This document shows, piece by piece, positions 25,248 through 38,500 of a stretch of DNA of 64,000 nucleotides (positions are counted from its first letter, which is position 1; each line of letters begins with the position of its first letter). The DNA comes from Trichoplax sp. H2 (taxonomy: Eukaryota > Placozoa > Uniplacotomia > Trichoplacea). Made by a program: the position numbers and the translations under genes. The notes beneath the pieces are model-generated. The model worked only from the letters and a program-made list of their open reading frames with translations. It searched no databases and was not told where the DNA came from. The stretch spans positions 124,001 to 188,000 of the forward strand of contig NOWV01000004.1 in NCBI GenBank assembly GCA_003344405.1. The letters run 5' to 3'.

Positions 25248-26711
25248 ATGCCTGGAAGAGAAGGTACACCTATCAATTTTCGCATTTTAAGCATGCTAAA
25301 GAGCTTCTACTATACGATCATGACTTTACTTTACTTTATAATACATATAATATACACAAGTAATAATTATAACTTTAAATTGTAAGTACAGTAAATGTCA
25401 GTAATACCAAGTTACTAACAAATAAGATACTACATACAGTCCAGGCTATCCCGGCCTTGAACATGTAACCGCCACAGCCCTGCTATCCTAGTAGAGTTCC
25501 TGTATGACTTTATGCTCCTCTCTTCTTTTAATCCCATCATGCTGGTGCAATTGATTAAAATAATTGTCACATCATACAGTATGATCATGAAGTAAAAATC
25601 TTTTGACTTTATACTGTAGGAGGGAAAAAAAAACCGCTCAAACAGCCAAAGAAAGACTCCAAAGATATGGACGAAGTAAGTACTAAACAATCTTACAAGA
25701 TAATTATAATTACAAGTACAGTAATGTATTTGGCTGCTAAGTTGCAACAAGATTTAAAATACAATTCATCTATATTTTCTGTGCTTAAGAAACTACTGTA
25801 GTACAATCTTTCAGCATCAACAATTAGTAGCAATACTGTTTCACCTTATTGCTTCGAAAATGTACATTAATTAAAAGCTCATACGCAAACTAACGACAAC
25901 ATCATTCGGTTTCAACTTGTATCATCATAAGATTATTACTGAATGTCTAAATACTCGTATATTATATTACGTTATGCTGATACGTAAATATTACTAGTAA
26001 CGTATTATCCTGCAGACAATGTAAAGTATTGTTGTACGTGATATATTCGTTATTAACTAAAAATGAAATAACGTAATTAATTTAAGTATAAAGCTACTTG
26101 TACATCCAGCAGCCGGTTCTTGTAGAGTTCGCTCAATAAATCATATTTTACAATGTAGCCTACCCTCTAAATACAGTACGTATATTGATCATAATTTAGG
26201 ATGAAGCAGCTCGCAAGCAACAACTACGAGAAGAAAAGAAGAAATTAGATGAGGCAAAAGCAAAGGCGTCCCAACGGGGACCTTTCGGTAATTCGATTGA
26301 TATCACAAATAGTTCTGCCTGTTTTATTTCGTTGAAGACTATAAAGTGAAATTTTACAAATTGATAGTTCTTCTGAATACGTAATTTTATCTACTAAATT
26401 CACTACTTTATCAATTGGCTAACTATAAAATTACTTCACGTGTTGTAATGCTCCTGTTAAATGTACTGTATAATGTAATACAATATTGTATACATTAGAT
26501 GAACTAGCAAGTCTATAAACATTGTCTAAAATATTAAATTGGCATGTTATCTTGTGGTGCACATACTATACAATGTATACATGTAGATTTTAGAATAGAA
26601 TTTATATCTACTGTAATTATAAATTATCAGAGAGCCATTTTGATACTGCTATCTAATAGATTCTTCATGATTTTAGGTGGACCTGGACTTAAGAAATCTG
26701 GCAAAAAGTAA
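25248..26711 (+). CDS. TMA7: Translation machinery-associated protein 7
   Basis: Four exons join in phase to 64 residues, the same length as the human protein: 25248-25263, 25620-25675, 26200-26287 and 26677-26711. The product starts MPGREGGKKKPLKQPKKDS, continues with a lysine/glutamate-rich helix (KKKLDEAKAKA) and ends GGPGLKKSGKK. TMA7 is a tiny, highly basic, conserved eukaryotic protein found with ribosomes; the yeast protein was named for co-purification with the translation machinery, and its precise role is not settled. The 16-base first exon carries only the first five codons plus one base. Exons 1-2 are duplicated upstream across an assembly gap, so the promoter-proximal region should be treated with care. 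Confidence 0.95.
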
Positions 26712-29700
26712 GCGTCATTCTATGTGGCCACTCTCCTATGATTATCTGCTTATTTACTAGCCTAAATTATGATAGTTAGTATTAATTAGACTTAAACGTA
26801 GATACTAATAAGTGATTAATATCTTAACTAATGGCAATATATCGGCCACATGATCAGCTCAAACTCTTTGCTATAACCTAGCAAGCTAGTATAAATAATA
26901 CTGTCATGTTATTTTAGCAGTTCACTATGTAACGCCTAGTCAAGATAGAAAAATACACATGTTTAAACTATGTGGCACCACGACAGTTTGGATTAGTTAG
27001 TCATTACCCCATAATCTGTGTTTTAAAATTTAAAGTTACATTGCATATACTGCCATTTGTGCCCTGAAAGATCCAAAAATTGATTTAATGATCGTAAGGT
27101 ATATTATCGATACTGGTGTAACTAATAGTAAACAAATCAAAATATTACGAGATAGTTCTCTCTAGCTTAAAAGTGTAGATGAATTCTTATTTATAATAAT
27201 AAATATCATGAATTACTTAAATCTTGTGTTTTGCCTCGGAGATTCTTGAAATGACTACTTATAGCAATTCAATGTAAAATCACTTTTTCAAATAAAATAT
27301 TGTGATGCAGTACTAGAACTACGATCCGAATAGTCGCTTAAATAAGAATATGGAAGCTATAAGAAGTGGAATATTCTCTTTTTTGGTCTAATTATAATTA
27401 TTGGCTCATTTTAAAATTTTAATCACGTTGTTTTTATAGCCGCGTATGTCCATAGAAGTAGAAAAATTTGCATTACTCTACGTAGAACACTAAAGTAAAA
27501 CAACGCACAAATCGTCAAGGACAGTACGCAGAATTCCATGCAAGCATAAATTGAACATTCAGTATACAGTATCTGAAGAGATTACATATTATGTCTTTAC
27601 GTCAATTCAGAGCGCAGCTCAAAGATGTTTTAGGGTACGTATGCAGTTATGGACAGTGGTAATCTTGAGCGATTTGCGGTAAAAATAAAAAAGTTGCAAA
27701 TACTGTACAATAGATATTTGTTAACGAAATTATGAGGTCTCCTTTTTGTTGTCAAATGCGTAGCTAGTGCCATGCAGAACTATGACATGTAATCAGTACA
27801 GTTTATAATTGTTCTGAATATACAAGTGATCCATAATTCACTTACCCACATCTGTATAGAAACCCTTAGCGCGTTTTGATTGTTGGTGAGTGAATATACG
27901 TGATTTATAGTAGATCTGCAAGTGTCAAAACAGTACTGTGTGCAATGTATTTGCAATATGCGTTCAGAATTATGAATTATAATTAGCTAAGACTCGCAGT
28001 AGAATAGACGACACCGATGATTGTTGAGAAGGAAACGTAGTCTTATTTAAGGGAGTAAAATCAGGATACGGGAATTGTTGATGCATAAGAAGAGAACACA
28101 GTCAGAAAAGACATATAGTCATATCAGGTTTAGATCCAAGTTTCAGCTCTATAGCTTGACTAAATATAATTAAGCCAGCTATAGATAGATTTAGACTTTA
28201 AGGGGGATCGTATGCAAAATAATTTACAGTAGATACTATAATGTCCAGTCCATAGAGCCTCTATGATAGTGGTAAAAGAAAAAGGTCTACATTGTACAGT
28301 ACATATATGGCCAAGTTGGTCGACTTTCATGCTGCACTACAGTAATACATTACTACTGCTTAACAGTTGGTTTAGAAAAGCAATAGCCCTTAAGAAGATT
28401 GCAATGACTAGATCTGTAGTCATGCGTCCATATTCGATAACGTTGATTACATGTTTGGCGTAGTTAAATTGCTAACATTTAGGTATTCTCAGGATTTCCT
28501 TATTAGATAACAGTTGACTACTAATGTTAGATATTTCTAAATTACTAATGGTAGTTGATTATACTGTATACGTATGGGACATGGGGTTATTACCTTGTGT
28601 GAATCAAATATACCCCAGTTATGAAGAAATCCAACACTTTACTTTGCTGTGTTAGACTTTAAAGGAAAATTAATCGTAAATCAAGTAGATAGACTTGCAC
28701 TATATACCGATTATGAGCCGAACCCTTAGCACATCTACCTGTTGATCATGTAACGAAACTACCAGTTCATAATTGAGTTTTTGAATTGCTCTTTATTTCG
28801 TTCACTCAAACTAGATATGCCATTGCGTACGATAACAACACAACACAAAGAAATCATAATAATTGAAAATGATCTAATATGAACTTAACTACTCGTAGTA
28901 CGTATACTGTATTCTAACACATAAGAATATTTGTAGCATGTGATTTTAATGCGGTAGCTAAAGTGTAGATAAGACGAATGAAATGCCCCATGTTTTATAG
29001 CTATAACTTAAACAGTACAATCTCTGAAATTTCTTAGTTCTACGACGCTTACAATACAAGGTAACAAGCTACGAATGACATTGAATTACAGCGAGGGTGA
29101 TATCACGATAGATTGCCTATTTGGGAAAATTGCTTCTGCCGATGGATGATTCAGTGGTGATTGTAGGCAGCTTGGTTGCCATAAATGGATTGAGCGAGCT
29201 ACTGTAAATACGATTAATAAGACCTACGGATAGGAGCCGTTTTTGATTCATTCCGGTTTAGGATATTACTTTAGATTCTTGTTAGTAGTAACTATGTAAC
29301 TATTATTATAAATACTTAATAAAAGCCTTTAACTTCTATTTAAATCTACACTATTGAGTTTTGAGATAGATTACCTTAGCTTTAGGTAGAGCGGCCAGAT
29401 ACTTTTTAATGCAAGATCTTTATCTACTTGTATATATGTAAAAAAATTGGATAAGCTTGATATGTGAATATCTTAAGGGATAGTTCTGAAAATATAATGT
29501 CTTAATCATAGCTTTATAGTAATCTGTCTTAGCCTGATATTATAACAGGGAAATGTAATATTATGATCAAGTAATTAAATCAAATTAATAATAGTAATAC
29601 CCAGGCATATGCTGAAGTGAATTAATTTAGACGGAATGAATGATTATGCTTGTCTTGTGACCTTTATATCTAACAAATTGAATCTACTCTCTAGTCTAGT

Positions 29701-30408
29701 CTTTGCAGATTACGTTGACTTTTAACATATAGATACTAATGATTTATATTTCAAAGTATTCCATATATCTACTGCGTTTGTTAACTATGAATGATACTTA
29801 GTTACATCAAACTTTATTATCTATCAAATACATTGATTTATCATATGCAAACAACGCATACGATTGTAGATTTGCAAAAATTAAAAAAACGTAATGTATT
29901 ACGTAGATTACTAGAAATATGTATACGAGTATATATCCAAAAAAAGTATACGCGTATACAATAATTGGAAAATTATTATTTATTGATATTTATTACTTTG
30001 CCTTTGCACAAACAGAGGGCAGTCTAATAATATAATATAATTTATATATATAATTTATACAGGATACTGTACTGTATACCGTAATGTATCAAAGAACAAT
30101 TGAAAAGGATACTAAACCAACATCATCATCAATGTACTGTATTTTGCCGGTTTATGCACGTTACTATGGTAACTAATAGCCATAGTAACAAATGAAAAGC
30201 AATGCTGCCTTTTAAGTTTGGTGTAGGACCCTGTTATGCTGGATTGGATATTATAGAAAATACAGTACGATAATTGACATATTGGGTCAACTAATTAAAT
30301 CATTAATTTTCAAGACCGAAAACTTTAATGCATTCTTGCTGCTTTGAGACTCTTGCTAGATTATAATTTTTAAGATTCATTAATATTGAATGTCGCAAAC
30401 TGTATACC
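26712..30408. other. Intergenic, no gene recognised
   Basis: This is 3.7 kb of AT-rich DNA between TMA7 and CFAP276. The longest open frame (28263-28463) resembles nothing I know and has no supporting splice context. A few GTAC words occur near 27700, 27930 and 28300. No RNA gene or mobile element is recognised. Confidence 0.6.
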
Positions 30409-31463
30409 ATGCCTAGAAATCCTTTTCCATTTCCTTGCTATGAAAACGAACGTAGTTTTAACGGCAACGAACCATCGCATGTATGTATATAGGAGAACTT
30501 ATTACGGTTTCTGAACTGACGTTTATTCATGTATTATAATGATACCAACTGCTGTGATAATAACTGCGCTTTAGCACCTCATTTAATTATAAAATTAATT
30601 TAATTTAATACGCAGTCTTAAAGAATTTGACTGTAAATACGTTGTGATATAGCATTTCTTTTCTAAAAGTTTTCAAATTAGATATTAATGAGTTTTTAAC
30701 GATGCTACTTCTATAAAATTTACGCCTACAGCAAACATTTCCAAGAAACTTCAAGCCTGTCGATAATGTGACGTGGGATCGGCTTCATCAAACTCATACC
30801 CTTCAAAGCATGAGAAGAAGTTATTTCAGTTACGATGAGGAGGTTATTTTATTAATAAAAACATTTAAATTCGAATACTTTCTTTGCTAGCTTTGCCAGC
30901 GAAACTCTTATATTGCAACTTCTATCTCTCTCTAGGAACCAAAAGATAGCTTAGATTTCGCATTGAAATCCTATTATGATCACCACAGCGAATTTCTAAA
31001 AGACACAAATGAGACATTACTACAAGCTGAGACACTTAACAAACCGCACAAGTAATATTTATATAGAATATTCTTAAGAGTTCCTTGTAACAATATAGCT
31101 ATTAGTTTGAGTTCTTAAAATTATAATAGTACTAGCTAATACAATCCGACTCCACTATAGACGAATATTACGAAATCGCCCTAAAACAACACCTGCTAAA
31201 ATTGACTTGAAGAAGTTACCGATTAAAACGTATCAATCCAGTACAAAAGAAAATCCGAATAGGGTCAAAGGAGCAATTGGTATTATAAATAGTTTTGTTG
31301 AAATTAAAATAAAATATCTAGCATACTTTACAGCACTTTCGTATAATTACTATGATTTGTATAACATTGTGTATAACTTGTATTATATATAGAGGGCCAC
31401 CACAATGCGGTTACAAATAATGGATTTTCTCGGAAATTTGATGGAGGATTTTATACTAGCTAA
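30409..31463 (+). CDS. CFAP276: Cilia- and flagella-associated protein 276 (C1orf194 homologue)
   Basis: Five exons join in phase to 162 residues (human about 169): 30409-30480, 30732-30842, 30936-31051, 31161-31279 and 31393-31463. Diagnostic blocks are NVTWDRLHQTHTLQSMRRSY, then PKDSLDFALKSYYDHHSEFL, and the C-terminal HHNAVTNNGFSRKFDGGFYT, which lines up with the AATNGGYSRKKDGGF ending of the vertebrate protein. CFAP276 is a microtubule inner protein of doublet microtubules in motile cilia. Its presence fits an animal with motile cilia. It is convergent with the CCDC162-like gene, whose stop lies 1.1 kb downstream on the other strand. Confidence 0.9.
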
Positions 31464-32596
31464 TTAACCTTGCGATTATTTTTTGTGTTAATCATTTACT
31501 CAATTAACTATCTTTTATCAGTATGTTGTGCACTATACCTACATTAATGTGAAATAAATACAAAATTAGTCTTCTGAAAGGAATAAGGCTAAGGAATGAT
31601 CAAGTATTTTATTGGGTAGCAATTCATTAGCATAATTTATTTTAGTATGCCTAATGCTTCAATAATATTATTTTCGTAACATGGTATCACATCAAAAGAA
31701 TTTAGATCAAGTTTATTTAATAAATAGATTTCCATTAACCCTTTCAAGTTAACTAGGAATTAGCTTTCAAAAAATACTATTATCAACAAGTGCTTAAAAT
31801 GTTTTTACATACAGATTAAAAATGTTAGTGATAGCGTAAAATGTAATACGGAAATATAATAAAATACTAGAAACTCGAAGGATTTAAGTAATAATTGCAC
31901 GTAGGCTACAAATCAAAATCACATAGAAAGATTCTATGGCTTTAATAAATTCCATTCAAAAATTGGGTATCATGGCAAAGTTTATCCGTAATCATCTTTT
32001 AAAGTCACCTAGGTACTATAATTCTTGTATCTCCACTCCTTCAATGCTTTCTTCGCGAGTAGATCGACTAGTTCGCAAACGAGCATTACACTAACCCAAG
32101 ATTGAAGAATTCACATTATTAAAATTTACTTGTATATGAAGTAGAGTTAACCAATACTGAATCTATGGTAACAGTTAGCTATACTCGCATAGTACATATG
32201 GTATGCATTAAACTAAGACAAAACACTTATTTATTGATAATTAGCTTAATAGTAGTTTGAGCAAATTAACTTACAGTTTTGGGCCTTGTCATCCTTTTAA
32301 TGCGATCGTTATTTGCTAATATAGTGAAAAATTTTTAATATTAGAAATCAAATTCCATGTATTCATAACAATCCGAAATTTTAAATGGACATAAATAGGA
32401 TACGGTGATCTAACCTGCTTGTATGTGAGAACTGCCGGGTCCCCTTGGAATAGCGCTAAAACAACGTGTTTTAAGTTTAATGTCTTTTAATGGTTGTGCC
32501 CGACCTGTGCATGATATATAAAGTACACTGTCGTTAATCACGCTGTATAATTATTATTGTTCAACTGATACAATAAAAATTAATAGATACAGAGAG
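31464..32596. other. Convergent intergenic spacer
   Basis: No coding signal is seen between the CFAP276 stop and the stop of the minus-strand coiled-coil gene. An AATAAA at 31553-31558, about 90 bp after the CFAP276 stop, is a candidate polyadenylation signal, although the background is AT-rich enough for chance matches. Confidence 0.5.
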
Positions 32597-35500
32597 TCAA
32601 TCAATCTTTAATGATAGTATACCACTAGAGTTTAAGAGGCTGTATTGCTTCTCTTCAAATTCGTTAATTTGAACTTGAAGATCGTCTACTTTATGGAAAG
32701 CATTAAGTTTGAGAGATCTTTCGTGCGCTATTTTCTTCTGTAAATGTTCTACAGCCTAACAAAGCATTATATGCAATAAAGCCTTTAGTTAGCTTACATT
32801 TCTATGTCATTTACATATAGCAACAGCTTTAAATTTAACACTAAGAACCTTTCTGCCTTTAGCTTCAACTACGGCAACTTCCTTTTGATTCTTTTCGAAT
32901 TTCCCTATAAAGTAAGAAAATTAATAGAACGCTGTTACCAAAAGGTACGCTATTGTAAGTTGATTAGTTAGCAATACTGAAAGTTAGGCTGCTATAATTA
33001 ACCGGTAACTTCTTGCAATAAGACGTCCTTAGTTTTTAAGTCATCGATCTAAGTGTGAGATGTTTCCATTTTGTTATCGTGTGAGTAGATTAATAGAGAG
33101 CATCTAAAGATGGATTTAGCAAAATATGATTATACTGTATATCATAAACGTATTACCAGCTGCAGGAAATTTTCTCTTTTTGCAAGTTCCAATTGTTTCC
33201 TATTCTGAGCTTGCTGTAATGAAATATTTAGGAAATTAATCCAATGTTACTTTGTAAATAAATTCATATCGAAGTCATCATAAGTGTTGTATGTACCTGT
33301 TGAGCAACATGAGTTTTTTGTACTTTTTCATATTCCTAAAAAAAATTTCCAGATTTTGTTTTAAGTTAGCAACAATCAAGTAATAATTTTACTTTCTAGT
33401 CTGCGTATTTGCAAACGTGAAGTAACTATAAATTTTACCTCTGCAGCTAATTTCTTCTGTAACGATTCTCTATCCTTTTCCAAATGCTCTATACACTGCA
33501 AAAGCAATTAAAATAGAAAGTAAGTGTACGTAAGACAAGGCTCTATATGATTTCAGTTTATACTATTCATAATCTATCTGATGCACTTAAAAAACAGAAG
33601 TTTGTTAATCTATTAGCAACGCAATCGTTATTACTCTACGTGCTCATAAAACTATACATCTACAAGCAGTAAATTTAAGCTTGAATAAGTAACCGTATTG
33701 GAAATACAAGATTTTATAAAATTTATGTATGACAATATATAATAATAATAGATTTATTTACTTCTGCAACTGTTAAATTTTATGTTTTCTGTAAAGACTA
33801 ACTATACTACACCTTCCGTAAAGCTTCCAGCTGCTGTCTTAGCAATGTAATTTCTTCGTCAGCTTTCATCTTTATTTGTAAATTTCCCTTTTGCATCTTA
33901 TTAACCTTTTCTTTCAATTGTTCTTCCTGTTGAAAATATGCCAGCCGTATTAAATTAGGAACCTATTAATATGTACACTTTCTACTAAAGCTAATTAATC
34001 TCTCTAAGTACAATTATAAATCTAGATCATTTCAAGGATTTACGTTTTTTGTGAAGCTTAATTTATCCTTTGCAATCTTCCATTCATTCATCGTTCTCAA
34101 TTTAGCTAGCTGTGATAATAATAAACTTATCAAAAGTTTGCAAATGAATAGATAACCAAATAATTAAAATGCTACAATTATTTCCTATCCTTAATTGTAG
34201 GTTTCTCATCTTACATATTGATTTAAATAAATATTTTCCTTATGCAATTCGCGAAATTTTTGCGATTTTTCCAAAATAGCATCTAGTTTTTTATATCCAT
34301 CTATATTGTTTTAAAAATGGAGCTGATAAGCATTTTTAAAGTAATTATAAATTAATCACTAACGTAATTTAATTTGAACTATTACTTAATATGCCATTTG
34401 ACATAAACAGAGGTAAATACGAATTTAAATGAGATAATTAATTAATCAGCTTCATATATCGTAATTACGAGTATGTCATAAATTAATACTTTACTATGAT
34501 AGTAATAGAATGTACCTTTACTTATGATTGATTGATCTTTTACGGTTTTTAATTTTTGAATGGTTTTTTTCCTGGTCTCTTGAATATTTTGTTGGATGTC
34601 ATTGTAGAAGTGGCATCTGCATATAATGTATCGGTTGGTTTAATATACTAATATAGGATAAATATAGTAGGTAATTTTTTATCGCACTACAATTGTATTT
34701 ATAAACGAACGATTATAATTATAGACTCGCTTTTGTAACTTGTATGATAATAGCTTTGTTTACTGGCTCAATTTAAACTTATAGTAATGCCCGATAATGT
34801 AATAAGCTTTAGACCTCACCGAAGATTTCGAATACAAATAAAGCAATAGAGAACACAATGCAGGTAAATATGCAATAGCTTATTTCGTAATCTTTATGAA
34901 ATTTACAACTAGATATCTAAATTCTATTTAACTATATTATGATAGGATTTCCTACTATAAGATTTTGTAGTCTAAAAGGATTATATCACGAAAATAATCA
35001 AAATTAGTTAACTATTACACAATTAATGTCATAAATGTAAAGTGTACGAAAATATACTACTTTAATGTTTACGAAAATTATAGTGAAGCTAGCTCCGCAA
35101 TTTAAAATATGAGACAGATTGTATTAGGGAAAAAGTAGTAAACCTACACGATTGAAATATTCCATTCTAGTAAAATACGAAATTATTTCATGTTACAATT
35201 TTCTACTTAGATTGGTATCTCTTCCAAGAGCTTACTTTAGATAATAATGATTATGTAGTAATAAACCCTATATTTGCTGGTATAATTTCACATATGCAAC
35301 ATGCATTACGTGTTATTGACAAGAATAGCTACTAAATTCAGTTAAATGGTCAATTAGTTATCTTAGCATATTTCTTAGTGCATGGACTTAGTAATATTTT
35401 TAGCCCTACTTATGTCTAATCATTAAATTGCTATTTTAATGCGGTATATTCCATAACGATTATTCTGGAACAGCTATTTAATAAAGTATGATTACAATCA

Positions 35501-38500
35501 TAAATAGAAGAGATTATGTCGGTAACCGATATAACATAGTATGTACAGTAGCTGCACGATTTAAACAAACCATCTTAATCAGAAGATAGAGTGGTTTAAA
35601 AATTACGAGCCGTTACAAAAAACTAATGCTTAACTATATTTAAAAGTTGAAACATTTACGCCAACAATTATAAACTTCAGATTTAAATGATCGAGAATCT
35701 TACCTATAATCATTAAATCGACTTTTTAGTGTGGTAGACGAATGATATAAATTTTTTACCAGATTATCAAACGAATTTTTAATGTTTTTCCGGATGAATT
35801 GTTCCTAAAATTGAGGAAGATTTTATACTTAATCCGTTTATTATTTAATTGTTAGGAGGGTAACGGTAAATGCTGAACCCTAAATAGAGGCTTACAACCT
35901 AAAACAAGTACTTTATCCGAGGTTGCGGATATTTTCATTTTTATACTGACCTGATCTAAGCTGTAATCTCTCATATCAGCAATTTTTGCTCTTAGCGCAG
36001 TAATTTCTATTAAAAAATCGATAATTTTAATATAGTTGGTATAATAGAGAACCAAATTTTTCTACAGATAGAGACGCAAGTACCTAATACTAGCTGATAA
36101 AATTTATCTGCTAACTGAAAGTGAGCGTTAGCAAAATTTTCTTCTGATATTTGTCCTACTGTAGATTGGAGATTCTTTACTTCCTATAGATAAAATATAA
36201 TGTATATCAGCTGACGTCATTAACGAATGACAATTGGCTATTTAAGGGTAATACGTGATAACATCAAATTTTTGACCTGTTCTCTTATATGACATAGGTA
36301 GCGGAGATGTTTTAACAGTCCCTCATAAAATGAACTATAGCTAATAAACAAAAATATTAAACGTAAAAATTGGTTTACAAAGTGTCTAGAATTAATTCTT
36401 TACTATCTATAGCATTATATAGATGCTGTAGACTTTGTATCATTGCTAACCAACTTTAATTTTACTTTGACTTCACATTAAAAATTAAATAACAAAACAT
36501 ACTTTTCGTAGCAGATTCGTTCTCTTTCCATTACTTTACAATCTAACTTTCTTAAACAGTCAGAAAGATAGGTTTTGCTAATGATGATATTATCGCCTGA
36601 ATCTTTAATATTCTTGGATAAACATCGAACAAAGTCATCGGCTAAGTAAGGTCGATCAATTATGATCGTTTCAGCTGTTCCCTATTTATAGCGTAATGGA
36701 ATATCAGATGAGAAATTATGCACTATACTATGCCTAATAAATTCGTGAATTTCTTAACTAATAAGTATCAAGTTACATCTTGTGATATCAATACTAGTTT
36801 TTAGTAATAATTCAATCTTTAACAATAATACAGGATTTACAAGATAAGTAATCTGTAATCTTACCTCCTTTTGCCATAAATCATTAGGAAGGGTATGATC
36901 GATTTTAACTTTCTCAGTTAAAACGAAACTGTGATCTTTAGCTACTTTCTTTCTCATTTGAACGATCATGTGACATTCAATTGCAACTAAAATGTGTTGT
37001 ATCTAAGAAACAAGAGAATGTAGTCATCGCGAATCAAAATCCTTCAAATAAGAATAAAATAAATGAACGATATCACTTATTGTTACCATTTTTATTTATT
37101 ACGCGCGCATTTACGTTTGACTAATCATACTTTACCTGTCTATACTTTAACTCAAAGTCAGAGATTATTTCTGGCAAATCGATTTTCTCCGTATCAGTTA
37201 TTTGTAGTAATCGTTCATGTTCCTGTAGCTATTGGTAGGGATAGCAAAAATGAAGTAGTAACCTACAAAAACCCGAGCCTGATTTCTAGCAGTACTTTTA
37301 GCTATAATACATTATTATTTTACCAAGTTATGATCCCGAGTGGCATCTTTTAAAACAGGTAAAATAACCTCTCTTCTATAAAATTTTCTAATTAAATCAT
37401 CGCAAAAAAAATAATATTAGTGAACATTTAAATTTACTGTAATAGCACTACGTTACTAACATTTTAACTTACTCAAATACTTTTAGAGTTTTGGTATTGG
37501 TAATTTCTTGTAGGTTAAGTGACATTTCTGCAAATCTATTCTTCAACTCTTCCATACAAGTCCAGATTTGTAAATAAGTTTGCATATTCCGTAAGGTTGC
37601 ACTAAAGTCCAATAAAGAATATTTTTAGTCAGTTTGTAGAGAAACACACATACAATAGATAAAATAATGATTACTTTTTGGAAATCATTTTATAACAACA
37701 TATATGAGAGCAAAACTCCTGCGAAGCTAACAGCGGTAAATTACAAACTGCGAGATAATGAAACAATAGCATGGTTGTGATACTCTCTAAAAGCATAAGT
37801 TATATATGATACCACGTAGCCGAATGATACATTTCGGCTGGTAGTTGTAGCTGGTATCTTAATACTGAGTTTTTTAAAGATTTAAATTTAATCTTAGTAT
37901 GGTAATATTCTCTTACTACTCCATACTGCAACTGCATAAGTATAACAGAGCGCCACTTGGGACAATACGTTAAATTATTTAAAGGATCTGAATAAATTCT
38001 TAGTAGTCTCTTCGTGTATCATTATGTTACAATATCTAATACATGGGTATATGTACTTCACTCTCTACAAACAATCTTAGAAATTCATAATTATACTTTT
38101 ATCGTAGGTCGGTTTTGCGTTGCGTACAAATTACAAATCAAACAAAAATATTATATGGTTGTACAGTACTGTTATTATTCCTAGGTAATTCAATGAAATA
38201 TACTATTGTAAATACTGTATCCATTTCTTTAATACCTATGATTTACTATGGATTTGCGACTGTATGGCCTTACAATCGTATCGCATAAACGACTATCTTT
38301 CAGTCTCCTAAATTGCTTACTGGAAGATTCACTGAAAATTTATAGACTAAATTCTAGTCATGAAGCCTTCACAAATAGAATTCATTTAATATTTCATACC
38401 CGTCCTTTGTAAGGTCCGTGAAAGAAATGTCTATATCACTTGCAATGTTCTTTATTTGACCTTTGTAGTTTCCTACTTGAGCCGGTGCACTTTGTAATAA

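Larger units (their letters stand above)
23555..25730. repeat. About 1,078-bp direct duplication around gap (23555-24632 = 24653-25730)
   Basis: Both copies start in a TA tract of the satellite, run through the last satellite units, a GTAC cluster, TMA7 exons 1-2 and end at CAGTAATGTATT. Differences are limited to TA-tract lengths, a few substitutions and short indels. The 20-N gap sits exactly at the junction, and TMA7 needs only one copy, so unmerged alleles are likely. Confidence 0.88.

Noticed and set aside
24332-25750. Minus-strand open frames of 86-112 codons around the TMA7 region
   Set aside because: They are antisense to TMA7 exon 2 or translate GTAC and TA repeats, and they recur only because the segment is duplicated at the gap.
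37063-37353. 96-codon plus-strand open frame within the CCDC162-like gene
   Set aside because: It lies in an intron on the opposite strand, resembles no family and has no splice or promoter support.
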